Positions 26,938-35,530 of a stretch of DNA of 64,000 nucleotides are shown one piece after another. Numbering within the stretch: position 1 is the stretch's first letter; every line of letters starts with the position of its first letter. This stretch comes from Phycisphaeraceae bacterium (lineage in GTDB: Bacteria > Planctomycetota > Phycisphaerae > Phycisphaerales > Phycisphaeraceae). Both the position numbers and the translations under genes were made by a program. Below the pieces are notes generated by a model. It searched no databases. It worked only from the letters and a program-made list of their open reading frames with translations, and was not told the DNA's origin. The stretch is from contig JAJDCU010000021.1 in NCBI GenBank assembly GCA_029260655.1, positions 90,438-154,437 on the forward strand, given 5' to 3'.

Positions 26938-28470
26938 ATGGTTGGTAGAACAGGTCTTATTTCAATGTTAGCGGCGGGGGGGCTGATGTTGGCCTCGCAG
27001 CAGGCCGGTGCGGTGATCGTGCCTTCGGCCACGGACGACGACTTATTGAACCTCGGTGTTTTACTGGAATCAACCAGCCACTTCGAAGGCGAAACCGGCT
27101 ACATCTACGAAGCCACCGCGACTACCGACAGCAACCTGTTCGCTTCCATCGGCGTGCAAGATGGCGCGGGTTTCGCAGGTTGGGCTCGCCATATCGATGT
27201 CGGCGCCGTCGCATTTGCGAATGGAGGCGCGCTGTCTGAAGGTATGGCCCTGCGTATGAGTGCATGGGTGATGTCGAACCCCAACGATCCATTTTCCAAC
27301 CCCGTCAATCCATTGAACACCCCCCCCGGCGAGGACGGATTCAGGATGGAGTTCCTCAACGTCCCCCTTGGCAGTGGATTACCCGGCAACCCTGATCTGA
27401 TCCTCACGACCCCACTGTCCCCTGTCGGGACCGGTCTGTCGACCTCCGGCTGGACTCAGAAAAGCTTTTCATTCGAACTCTCCAACAATCCCTTGAGTCC
27501 CAACTTTGTCGACTTCGCGAATCTTCAGGAAGTCCGCGCCGTTATGGCCCAATCGGGTGGCGTAGGAGCTACCGGTGAGATCTTCGCCGATAACTTCAAG
27601 TTCGAAGTCTTCCCCAGCCTGGCGGCCGCCACCAATCTTATCACTAACCCGCTTCCCTCCGGCACCCCCGGCGCCTTTGATGTCCCACCCCCACCGCCGG
27701 TGCTCAATGGCGACATCTGCTGTGGCGGTCCCACCTTCGATGGACCTGACGGATTCGTCGGGATCGAAGACCTGAACGTCGTCCTAAGTAACTGGAACGC
27801 CACGCCCCCGCCGCCATCCCTTTCACCTGTGCTGCTCTCGGACTTCAGCAGCTTCAATCTGACCGGCACTTATAATCAGTTCGGCGCCGGCACGTTCACG
27901 TCGGGTGCGACCGACTGGACCGTTCAGGCCAACGACTTCGGTGGCGGCTGGTTTGATTTTCCCGGTACGATCGACGCGACCGGCCGGACCGATCTGGAAA
28001 TCCAACTGGACGTCAACCCCGGCAACATAGCCGACATATTCAACATCGTGCTGTTTGACGCTGACGGCACCCAGCGCGTTTTTCGTTTCCTTGATCTGGT
28101 TGTCGGAGATAACCAGACCCTTACGATCAACCTGGATGACTTCTTTCAGGATAATGCGCCGGGCACGATCGCGGGTCTGGACCTGTCGACTATCGACCTG
28201 TTCCACATCCAAGGCACCTTCGCGAACGGCGACCCCGGTCTGCTGCTGGACCTGACGATTGATAACCTGGAATTGTTCGAAGGCGTTCCCTTGATTGCAG
28301 GTGACATCAACAAAGATGACTTCGTCGGCATCGAAGACCTGAACGTCGTCCTGGGTGAATGGAACTTGGGCACCCCGCCGCCGCCGGGCGGTGCGATCGT
28401 TCCCGAGCCCGCGACCCTATCGCTGCTGGCCTTCGGTGGCCTGACCATGCTGCGGCGTCGTACGGCCTGA
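26938..28470 (+). CDS. Modular PEP-CTERM protein with two dockerin-like loops and a shared beta module
   Basis: A 510-residue secreted protein; the ATG at 26938 has GGAG 8 bp upstream and starts a signal peptide ending AGAV. Order: N-terminal ~240-residue beta-rich domain without match; Pro-rich linker; dockerin-like loop 1 near residue 267 (DGPDGFVGIEDLNVVLSNWN, with a CCGG-containing insert before it); ~150-residue module 300-447 (SDFSSFNLTGTYNQFG... FNIVLFDADGTQRVF... DLTIDNLEL); loop 2 near residue 457 (GDINKDDFVGIEDLN); and a VPEPATLSLLAFGG exosortase signal with basic end. The module recurs at 30831 and 32237. Probably a glucan-binding or scaffold protein on the cell surface. Confidence 0.85.
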   Translation: MVGRTGLISMLAAGGLMLASQQAGAVIVPSATDDDLLNLGVLLESTSHFEGETGYIYEATATTDSNLFASIGVQDGAGFAGWARHIDVGAVAFANGGALSEGMALRMSAWVMSNPNDPFSNPVNPLNTPPGEDGFRMEFLNVPLGSGLPGNPDLILTTPLSPVGTGLSTSGWTQKSFSFELSNNPLSPNFVDFANLQEVRAVMAQSGGVGATGEIFADNFKFEVFPSLAAATNLITNPLPSGTPGAFDVPPPPPVLNGDICCGGPTFDGPDGFVGIEDLNVVLSNWNATPPPPSLSPVLLSDFSSFNLTGTYNQFGAGTFTSGATDWTVQANDFGGGWFDFPGTIDATGRTDLEIQLDVNPGNIADIFNIVLFDADGTQRVFRFLDLVVGDNQTLTINLDDFFQDNAPGTIAGLDLSTIDLFHIQGTFANGDPGLLLDLTIDNLELFEGVPLIAGDINKDDFVGIEDLNVVLGEWNLGTPPPPGGAIVPEPATLSLLAFGGLTMLRRRTA

Positions 28471-28667
28471 GGGTTGATGATAAACGTATGGCCTGTGGCA
28501 CTTGGGGTAACGGCCAGGAACCACGGAGCCTTGACTTGAATGATTGTTCGTAACGAACACTGAATCGGTCGCCCGCTTGACGGCGCGCGGCCGCATTAAA
28601 GAAACGATCAGGCGGGATGTTCCCGGCATAATATTCACAGATCAGACTCTCTGAAGGAGCCTTGATA

Positions 28668-29468
28668 ATGACCGTCAAGCGAAGTGCATTCACGTTGATT
28701 GAGCTTCTGGTGGTGATCTCGATCATCGCCCTGCTGGTGGGGATCCTCCTGCCGGCGCTCGGGGCGGCACGAAAGTCGGCGCAGAACATGAAGTGCCTGT
28801 CGAACCTCAGGCAGATCGGTCTTGGTAACACGGCGTACGCCTTTTCCAGCGAGGACCAGCTGCCCCCCTCCTGGGTGAGTACAAACCGACCCGGCTGGGA
28901 TCCGGAGGGCACTGAGTGGCCGGTGATTATCAATGCCTACATTACCGGTTCCGGTGATACCGGCTACAGCACTGGGGGGGACGAGGGCAACACCGAAGCG
29001 TTTCTGTGCCCCTCGGCTTTGATTGAGGGCGGTCGCTTGCACTACAGCGCATTGCGATTAATGTTTCCGATTATGCTTTGGGATGATACCCACCCAAGCT
29101 ATCTTCCCTTGTACAAAACCAGCAGCGCGCTTCGTACCACTGAAGTCCTGATGATGGCTGACGGGGCGCAGACCCAACCGAATGATTTGCCTGAAGACGG
29201 TGAAGGGTTTCGCGCCTTCGCCGCGTTGGACAGGATCGATGCCGGCCGGGCCACAACCAGAAAACATTACTTCGACTCGGCATACTTCGGCAACGACCAG
29301 AAGATTCGCGATCCGGCCGGGTTTGGTGGCGAGTTTGAGTTCCGCCACCCAGGTAACGAAGGGTCAACCAACTGGATCTACGTCGACGGACATGCCGGAA
29401 ACATCTCAAAACAGAACATCACCGCACGCATGATCCGGGCCGATAGGCCACCCGGGCTCCCCAAGTGA
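28668..29468 (+). CDS. Type II secretion pseudopilin-like protein, H-X-DG type
   Basis: A 266-residue protein with a class III prepilin leader: [23 protein letters not shown], cut before Phe by a prepilin peptidase, then a membrane helix. [25 protein letters not shown] is the planctomycete DUF1559-type continuation, and [18 protein letters not shown] is the terminal H-X-DG motif. ATG at 28668 is preceded by AAGGAG. Such proteins are expanded in planctomycetes and often sit inside polysaccharide-degradation loci; a role in binding or moving polymers at the surface has been proposed but is not shown here. Confidence 0.88.
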   Translation: MTVKRSAFTLIELLVVISIIALLVGILLPALGAARKSAQNMKCLSNLRQIGLGNTAYAFSSEDQLPPSWVSTNRPGWDPEGTEWPVIINAYITGSGDTGYSTGGDEGNTEAFLCPSALIEGGRLHYSALRLMFPIMLWDDTHPSYLPLYKTSSALRTTEVLMMADGAQTQPNDLPEDGEGFRAFAALDRIDAGRATTRKHYFDSAYFGNDQKIRDPAGFGGEFEFRHPGNEGSTNWIYVDGHAGNISKQNITARMIRADRPPGLPK

Positions 29469-29505
29469 TCGCACCTAGGTTTTTTGTAACCGGAGTCCTC
29501 ACGCG

Positions 29506-30372
29506 ATGACAATGCATCTCAAATGCTTCCCGTGGTGCAGGACCACTTGTGCTGTGTTGTTCGTGTCATTGTTCGCGCACGGTATTCATGCGCAGCTGAT
29601 ACAGGAACCTGCGCGATGGACGCTTACCTTCAGTGACGAGTTCGACGGCGACTCGATCGATACCACCAAGTGGGATGTCCTGACACGCAGGGACAGCTTC
29701 AACAACGAGAAGCAGTACTACCTCCCCGAGCAGGCCTCGATCGTTGACGGCGTGCTGCGGATCACAGCCACCAACGAGCCGCACGACGGCAAGGACTACC
29801 GCTCGGCCCGGCTGGAGAGCCGGTTCACGCAGGCCTACGGCAAGTTCGAAATCCGCGCCAAGATCCCGACAACCAAAGGCATCTGGCCGGCGATCTGGCT
29901 TCTGCCGCGCGGCGCGCAGTGGCCGACGAGTGGTGAGATCGACATCATGGAGCACCACGGCAGCAACCCCGCCGGGGTCAGCTCCGCCATCCACTTCGCC
30001 GATGCAGAGGGGGACCACCAATTCGTCCACCGGGACTACACCGCGACCGATGACAACGGCCAGCCCGTCCGCTGGCCCGACGGCTTCCACGTCTACTTAG
30101 CCGTATGGACTCCGACCGACATCGCGATCTCCGTCGACGGCGTCGAGTACCACCGCGCCGGCCGTGACAAGACCCCCGCGATCGATACCCCAATGTCCGT
30201 GATCCTCAACACCGCCGTCGGCGGCTTCTTCGACGGCGACCCGGATGACAGCACCGTCTTCCCTCAAACCTTCGACATCGACTACGTCCGCGTCTACCAG
30301 CGGACTGGTGGTGATCCTGAATCACACCCAGATACGACATCGGTTCCGAATCAGTCCAAGCCGAATGACTGA
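29506..30372 (+). CDS. Secreted GH16 laminarinase (endo-beta-1,3-glucanase)
   Basis: A 288-residue exported GH16 enzyme hydrolysing beta-1,3-glucan chains. The catalytic ExDxxE motif of beta-bulge GH16 is GEIDIMEHHGSNP, with Glu nucleophile and acid/base two turns apart; WPAIWLLPRGAQWPTSG precedes it and the C-terminal strand is FDIDYVRVYQR. The signal peptide ends HGIHAQ. A short Ser/Thr/Pro tail follows; there is no dockerin or PEP-CTERM end, so it is probably free or periplasmic. It is closely related over the catalytic domain to the second GH16 at 32237 (both have RKDSFNNEKQYY-like text). Confidence 0.93.
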   Translation: MTMHLKCFPWCRTTCAVLFVSLFAHGIHAQLIQEPARWTLTFSDEFDGDSIDTTKWDVLTRRDSFNNEKQYYLPEQASIVDGVLRITATNEPHDGKDYRSARLESRFTQAYGKFEIRAKIPTTKGIWPAIWLLPRGAQWPTSGEIDIMEHHGSNPAGVSSAIHFADAEGDHQFVHRDYTATDDNGQPVRWPDGFHVYLAVWTPTDIAISVDGVEYHRAGRDKTPAIDTPMSVILNTAVGGFFDGDPDDSTVFPQTFDIDYVRVYQRTGGDPESHPDTTSVPNQSKPND

Positions 30373-30830
30373 CGCATGGAGATAACGCCCGATTAATAAA
30401 CCCGAGAGCCATGAGAACGCATCCGTGTGATATCGCTGAGCAATGCCAGCAGACAAGCCCCGATCAGCCGGCGAATCGTCCTGCGGGTGCGGTCAGCACA
30501 TTTGAGTACGGGTTCGGTGAGTTGGGCCTCCGTTCGAGGCCGTAGTGAGGTTAGCGGCCTATACTTATAAACGGAGTTCTAGTATCCGCTGGTGGTGAAA
30601 GTTCTAATGGTGATGATTTATGACGCTGGCCGTCGGCACCATATGGGATCGTCAAAGTTCCACGTATCTGAACAACCATGAACTCCTCCGCCGGTGGGGA
30701 GTTTCGTAAGAAGGTAATGGCGGAATATAGAGATTCAATCCCATTAAACGCCTTCGGGGAAGTGTGAGCAGCACGCGATTTAATGGCTGTATTTAAAAAG
30801 TATGGTGTGATTCAATCCAAGGAGGACAGC
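30373..30830 (+). other. Non-coding stretch before a PEP-CTERM gene
   Basis: No reading frame with coding character is seen in these 458 bp. The last bases contain the ribosome site AAGGAGG of the next gene. A TATACT box near 30558 could be a -10 element but no good -35 stands at the right distance. The length suggests an independent promoter for the gene at 30831. Confidence 0.4.
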
Positions 30831-32126
30831 ATGTTGAGAGAGATAATTACTGCCGGATTGTGCGTTGCCCTGATGGCAGCGGACGTCTCGGCTCAGGTGT
30901 TCGCCACCAACGGTGGATTCGAAACAGGTGACACCAGCGGCTGGACGTCGTTCGCCATCGGTTCGCAGACGTTCGCGATCACCGGCGACGCGAATACCGG
31001 CGCCTTTGCCGGTGAGCTGTTCAACGACTTCCTCGGACAACCCCTGGCGGTCAAACAGGCCAACATCGGTGTCGGCAGCATCAACCCCGGTGACGCGATC
31101 AATATCTCCTTCGCCGCAAAGGGTAGCGGCACCGTAGGCGGCGAGGCTTTCGCCGAGTTCTTCTCCGAACTCACCGGCGGCGGCGTTTCGTCCACCGAAC
31201 TCTTGGGCGGCGGCCCGCTGGCGCTCACCGACACCTATCAGACCTTCAACTTCAGCACGGTCGCGGGCCCTGACGTCAGCGGTGGCGTAACGCTCCAGTT
31301 CAACGCAGCCGCCGGCGCGGCCATTGGCAGCACCTCGAGACTGTTCATTGATGACGTCTCGATTTCGTTGCTGGCTCCACCGCTGGCGGGCGATGTTACC
31401 GGTGACGGGTTCGTCGGGATCGAGGACCTCAACGTGGTCCTGGGCAACTGGAACGCCGGCACCCCGCCCACCCCACCCGTCGCTCCGGGCCCGGATGTGC
31501 TCTCCGACTTCAGCAGCGTCAACTTCGACGGCACTTATGATCAGTTCGGCACGGGTGTGTTCACGTCCGGCGCTACTGACTTCACCATTGCGGCCAATGA
31601 CTTTGGCGGTGGGTTTTTTAACCTTACCGCTCCTTTGGACGCGACCGGCGAGGACACCCTCGAAATCCAACTGGACGTCAATGCCGGCAACGTGGCCGAC
31701 AAGTTTAACGTCGTCCTGGTCGATGGCGACGGCACCGAACGCGTCATCCGCTACGACGGCCTGGTGGTTGGTGATAACCAGATCCTTACAGTCGACCTGG
31801 CCAACTTCCTTCAGGACAACGGGGTGGGGGCTGTCCCCGGTCTGGACCTCTCCAACCTCACCGCATTCCACGTCCAGGGCACTTTCGAGAACGGCGACCC
31901 CGGCCTGGCATTGGACCTGACGGTTGACAACCTGGCGCTGATCGGCGGGGTGGTCCCTCTGGGGCCAGCCGACATCAATGGTGACGGATTCGTTGGCATC
32001 GAGGACCTCAACATCGTCCTGGGCAACTGGAACGCAGGAATCCCCCCGACGGTCGTTCTTCCAGAGCCCGCGGCACTGACTCTGTTTGGGCTCGGCGGCC
32101 TGATGATGCTCAGACGACGCCCTTAA
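30831..32126 (+). CDS. Modular PEP-CTERM protein: CBM-like domain, two dockerin-like loops, shared module
   Basis: A 431-residue secreted protein; ATG at 30831 follows AAGGAGG by 5 bp. Signal peptide ends DVSAQ. Residues ~20-180 look like a CBM4/9-type jelly roll (NGGFETGDTSGWTSFA ... GSTSRLFIDDVSISLL is a classic opening and closing pair). Dockerin-like loop 1 is near residue 187 (GDVTGDGFVGIEDLNVVLG), the shared ~150-residue module 223-373, loop 2 near 380 (ADINGDGFVGIEDLNIVLG), then LPEPAALTLFGLGG and LRRRP. No catalytic domain is seen, so it is probably a glucan-binding surface protein. Confidence 0.85.
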   Translation: MLREIITAGLCVALMAADVSAQVFATNGGFETGDTSGWTSFAIGSQTFAITGDANTGAFAGELFNDFLGQPLAVKQANIGVGSINPGDAINISFAAKGSGTVGGEAFAEFFSELTGGGVSSTELLGGGPLALTDTYQTFNFSTVAGPDVSGGVTLQFNAAAGAAIGSTSRLFIDDVSISLLAPPLAGDVTGDGFVGIEDLNVVLGNWNAGTPPTPPVAPGPDVLSDFSSVNFDGTYDQFGTGVFTSGATDFTIAANDFGGGFFNLTAPLDATGEDTLEIQLDVNAGNVADKFNVVLVDGDGTERVIRYDGLVVGDNQILTVDLANFLQDNGVGAVPGLDLSNLTAFHVQGTFENGDPGLALDLTVDNLALIGGVVPLGPADINGDGFVGIEDLNIVLGNWNAGIPPTVVLPEPAALTLFGLGGLMMLRRRP

Positions 32127-32236
32127 AGGCAAACGCCCGGGCGGTGTGATGGCTATGGGTATGGCTCGAGGATGGTGTGGGACGCGGCGGTCTCCACAGT
32201 TGAGAGATGCAGTATTTCAAGGACTAGGAGTGATAG

Positions 32237-33775
32237 ATGGTAACGGTGACAGCAAAACAGGGATTCATCGTGGCAGTCGCCTGCACTCTGGGGGCGTGCC
32301 TGGGCCAAGCCGCACACGCTCAGGTGCCGGATGTTCCCGGGTGGGGCCTTGTCTGGAACGATGAGTTTGACGGCACGGCTCTGGACACCGGCCGGTGGCT
32401 GGCGCTTAACCGCAAGGACAGCTTCAACAACGAGAAGCAGTACTACCGGCCTGAGCAGGTTTCTGTCAGCGGCGGGCAGTTGCACCTGACCGCGACGGAT
32501 CAGCCTCTTGCCGGCAAGCAGTACCGCTCGGGTCTGGTCACCACACACGAGGAACACCTCTACGGGCGTTGGGAAGTCCGTGCGAACCTGCCGACGACCC
32601 AGGGGATGTGGCCCGCCATCTGGCTACTGCCTGACACCACCGTCACAACCTGGCCTCTGGGCGGCGAGATCGACATCATGGAGAACCGCGGGAGTCAGCC
32701 GAACCTGACCTCCAGCGCCTACCACTGGAACACCACGCCGAACACCAGCCAATTCGTCTTTCACGAGTACACCGCCACCGAGGGCGGGCAGCCGGTCAAC
32801 TTCCATGAGAGTTTCCACAACTACGCCGTGGAGTGGGAAGCGGACCAGATCCGCTACTACGTCGACGACAACCTGCACTTCACCGTGAACAACCCCCAGG
32901 CCCCCCAGACCGTCCCGATGAGCCTGATCATCAACTTGGCGGTGGGGGGAAATTTCGGCGGCGACCCGGACGGCTCGACCGTGTTCCCCCAGACCTTCGA
33001 CATCGAGCACGTGCGCTACTGGCAACGGGCTGTTTCCCTGCAAGGCGACGTCGACAACGACGGGTTCGTGGGGATCACCGACCTGAACATCGTCCTGGGC
33101 GAGTGGAACCAGGGCAACCCGCCGGGGTCAGGCGTGCTGCTGTCCGACTTCGGCAACTTCAACCTGACCGAGACGTATGCCCAATGGATCAGTGGCGCGT
33201 TCACCTCCGGCGTCAACGACTTCCGCGTCCAGGCCAACGACTTCGGCGGCGGCTGGAAAGCGCTGCCGTCCCTCGACGCGACCGGCGAGACATCATTGCA
33301 GGTCAGGCTGGACGTCGGCCCCGCCAACGTGGCGGACAAGTTCAACATCGTCCTGGTCGACGGCGACGGCACCGAGCGCGTTTACCGATTTGATAACCTA
33401 TTGGTCGGGGATAACCAGACGCTCTCGATCGACCTGGCCAACTTTCTCCAGGACAACGTGCCCGGAGCCGTCCCCGGCCTGGACCTGTCAAACCTGACGG
33501 CGTTCCACACCCAGGGCACGTTTGGCAACGGCGACCCGGGCCTTGCGATGGACCTGACGTTTGACAACCTGTCGCTGGGCGCCGCCGAGGCGTTTTTTCT
33601 GCAAGGCGACCTCGACGGCGACGGCTTCGTCGGGATTACCGACCTGAACATCATCCTGGGCAACTGGAACGCGGGTACACCGCCGTCGATCGAAACACTG
33701 GAGCTGGTTCCAGAGCCCGCATCCATGGTTTTCATGATGCTGTGCGGCATCGGGCTACTTCGTGGGCGTCACTAA
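32237..33775 (+). CDS. Cell-surface GH16 laminarinase with dockerin-like loops, shared module and PEP-CTERM
   Basis: A 512-residue multidomain enzyme; ATG at 32237 has AGGAG 6 bp upstream. Signal peptide ends AAHAQ. GH16 domain (about 30-265) has catalytic GEIDIMENRGSQP and the closing FDIEHVRYWQR. Then dockerin-like loop 1 near residue 269 (GDVDNDGFVGITDLNIVLG), the shared module 302-451, loop 2 near 455 (GDLDGDGFVGITDLNIILG) and a VPEPASMVFMMLCGIG exosortase tail. It therefore combines the GH16 of 29506 with the accessory architecture of the PEP-CTERM proteins, and is likely to stay on the cell surface while the other GH16 is released. Confidence 0.92.
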   Translation: MVTVTAKQGFIVAVACTLGACLGQAAHAQVPDVPGWGLVWNDEFDGTALDTGRWLALNRKDSFNNEKQYYRPEQVSVSGGQLHLTATDQPLAGKQYRSGLVTTHEEHLYGRWEVRANLPTTQGMWPAIWLLPDTTVTTWPLGGEIDIMENRGSQPNLTSSAYHWNTTPNTSQFVFHEYTATEGGQPVNFHESFHNYAVEWEADQIRYYVDDNLHFTVNNPQAPQTVPMSLIINLAVGGNFGGDPDGSTVFPQTFDIEHVRYWQRAVSLQGDVDNDGFVGITDLNIVLGEWNQGNPPGSGVLLSDFGNFNLTETYAQWISGAFTSGVNDFRVQANDFGGGWKALPSLDATGETSLQVRLDVGPANVADKFNIVLVDGDGTERVYRFDNLLVGDNQTLSIDLANFLQDNVPGAVPGLDLSNLTAFHTQGTFGNGDPGLAMDLTFDNLSLGAAEAFFLQGDLDGDGFVGITDLNIILGNWNAGTPPSIETLELVPEPASMVFMMLCGIGLLRGRH

Positions 33776-33793
33776 AGACGGGGTTTCTGTGTG

Positions 33794-35503
33794 ATGAATC
33801 TGTTGCCGGCACAGCCCGGTGCATCTATCCCTATCCGGCTTAGCGCCTGCCTGGTCATCCTGTTGACGTTGATTGTGACGAGCAGCGCTGCCGCCCTAAC
33901 CACTGGCGAATATGACGCCGCACTGGCGGGGGTCGACGCCTTCCTGGATCGGCAGATGGATCGGTTCGCCCCGGTCCCGGGGGACTACCCGGCCCAGTTC
34001 TCCGACGCGCAGTTGATCCAGAGCTACGACGTGCCGGTATCGGACCCGAGCTTCTTCCCGCTGTATCACCGCGCGGACATCTACGACACCTCGCTGGCGG
34101 CGATCTATTACACACGGCGGGGCGACCTGGACCGCGCACGCCGGCTGCTGGATGGCATCCGTTTTGTCCAGGGTAACGATCCGATCAAGGATCCGAACGA
34201 TGCCTCGATCGGCGACGGGCGGCTGCGCACCTCGTACTGGGCCAACGACCTGCTCGGGCCCGATCGGGTCGGACCCTCGATCGACACCCCCGACGCCGCG
34301 ATCGGCAATATCGCCTGGGCCGGGATCGCGATGACGCATTACTACAACGTCACCGGACAGCAGCCTTATCTCGACGCCGCCAAGCGCGCCGCCGACTGGA
34401 TCGATACCCATACCAGGCAGAGTGAAGCCGATGGTTTTGGCGGGTTCTCGCTTGGGCTTAACGTGGCGGACGCACCGATCCTCGGCTCCACCGCGATCCG
34501 CGCGACCGAGCACAACATCGATACCTACGCGCTGGCGGTGAACCTTGCCACGCTCGACGGCGACCCGAGGTGGTCCGCGATGGCAGATCACGCCGGGGGG
34601 TTTGTGCAAACGATGTTCAACAATCAACCCGGTCAGGAAAAATATTGGACCGGCACGAAACCCGGCGCCGGGGTGCCGATTGAAACCAACTACTTCCCGG
34701 TCCCGATGGACGCTCAGGCGTGGGGCGCCTTGGCCGGGGTCGACACCTTCGATCACCATGAGCGTGCGTTGCGCGTGGTCAGCGATACCCCTGCCAACGA
34801 TCCTGCCGGCCTTGTCGTGATCGACGACATGGGCGACGGCCGGACGTACCAGGGTGTGCGGTTCTCCACCGGCGGGCAACACATCCAGGTCGAGAACACG
34901 GCGGGGTATGTCTTGGCCATCGCGGCCGGGCTTGACGGCGGCTGGCTGACGGAACAACCCGGCGATGTCCCCGGGCGGTGGGATGATGAACTCGCTTTAT
35001 TGATCGATCAACTCGACGCGATACGCACCACGGCCGATGGGAGTGACCCCGCGGGGGTCGGGCTGGTCGCGGCCCCATGGCCCGCAGGCGCCGCGACCGG
35101 ATTCGGCTTTGACTACCCAAACCTCCGCCACGTCGCCAGCACTGTATGGACCGGCCTGGCGCTCTTGGCGTCCCACCCTGACGCGAATCAGCGCGACGCC
35201 TTCGCCAACCCCTTGGCCTCGCTATCGGCCAGGCTGACCGGCGATCTCAACGCCGACGGGTTCGTGGGGATCGAGGATCTGAACATCGTGCTGGGGGCGT
35301 GGAATCAGACGGTCACGCTTGGGAACCCGCTGATGGGCGACCCCTCGGGCGATGGGTTCGTCGGGATCGAAGACCTCAACGTCGTCCTTGGACACTGGAA
35401 CACGGGCGCACCCCCGTCGTCTCAGTTGCCTAGCAGCATCCCGGAGCCGGCTACCTGGGTCACCGTTGCGATGGCTTGTGTGGGATTGTTACGTCGGCAT
35501 TAG
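33794..35503 (+). CDS. Secreted (alpha/alpha)-toroid protein with two dockerin-like loops and PEP-CTERM
   Basis: A 569-residue exported protein. The catalytic-like part (about 35-470) has repeated helical pairs (YDTSLAAIYYTRRGDLDRARRLL, ATEHNIDTYALAVNLATLDG, NTAGYVLAIAAGLDGG) typical of six-hairpin glycosidases, but I recognise no family or catalytic residue. It ends with two adjacent dockerin-like loops near residues 482 and 515 (GDLNADGFVGIEDLNIVLG; GDPSGDGFVGIEDLNVVLG) and IPEPATWVTVAMACVG plus LLRRH. The shared beta module is missing here, so the loops are side by side. A GTG at 33791 precedes the ATG. Could be a glucan-active enzyme or a binding protein. Confidence 0.75.
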   Translation: MNLLPAQPGASIPIRLSACLVILLTLIVTSSAAALTTGEYDAALAGVDAFLDRQMDRFAPVPGDYPAQFSDAQLIQSYDVPVSDPSFFPLYHRADIYDTSLAAIYYTRRGDLDRARRLLDGIRFVQGNDPIKDPNDASIGDGRLRTSYWANDLLGPDRVGPSIDTPDAAIGNIAWAGIAMTHYYNVTGQQPYLDAAKRAADWIDTHTRQSEADGFGGFSLGLNVADAPILGSTAIRATEHNIDTYALAVNLATLDGDPRWSAMADHAGGFVQTMFNNQPGQEKYWTGTKPGAGVPIETNYFPVPMDAQAWGALAGVDTFDHHERALRVVSDTPANDPAGLVVIDDMGDGRTYQGVRFSTGGQHIQVENTAGYVLAIAAGLDGGWLTEQPGDVPGRWDDELALLIDQLDAIRTTADGSDPAGVGLVAAPWPAGAATGFGFDYPNLRHVASTVWTGLALLASHPDANQRDAFANPLASLSARLTGDLNADGFVGIEDLNIVLGAWNQTVTLGNPLMGDPSGDGFVGIEDLNVVLGHWNTGAPPSSQLPSSIPEPATWVTVAMACVGLLRRH

Positions 35504-35530
35504 CCCGAAGCGGAACAGTAACCTTAGCGA

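Noticed and set aside
30780..32132. 450-codon frame antisense to the PEP-CTERM gene
   Set aside because: The plus-strand frame has a ribosome site, signal peptide, dockerin-like loops and exosortase tail; the antisense frame shows none of these.
26938..35503. True cellulosome (cohesin-dockerin scaffold)
   Set aside because: Only dockerin-like loops are present; no cohesin, no scaffoldin, and the proteins end in exosortase signals.
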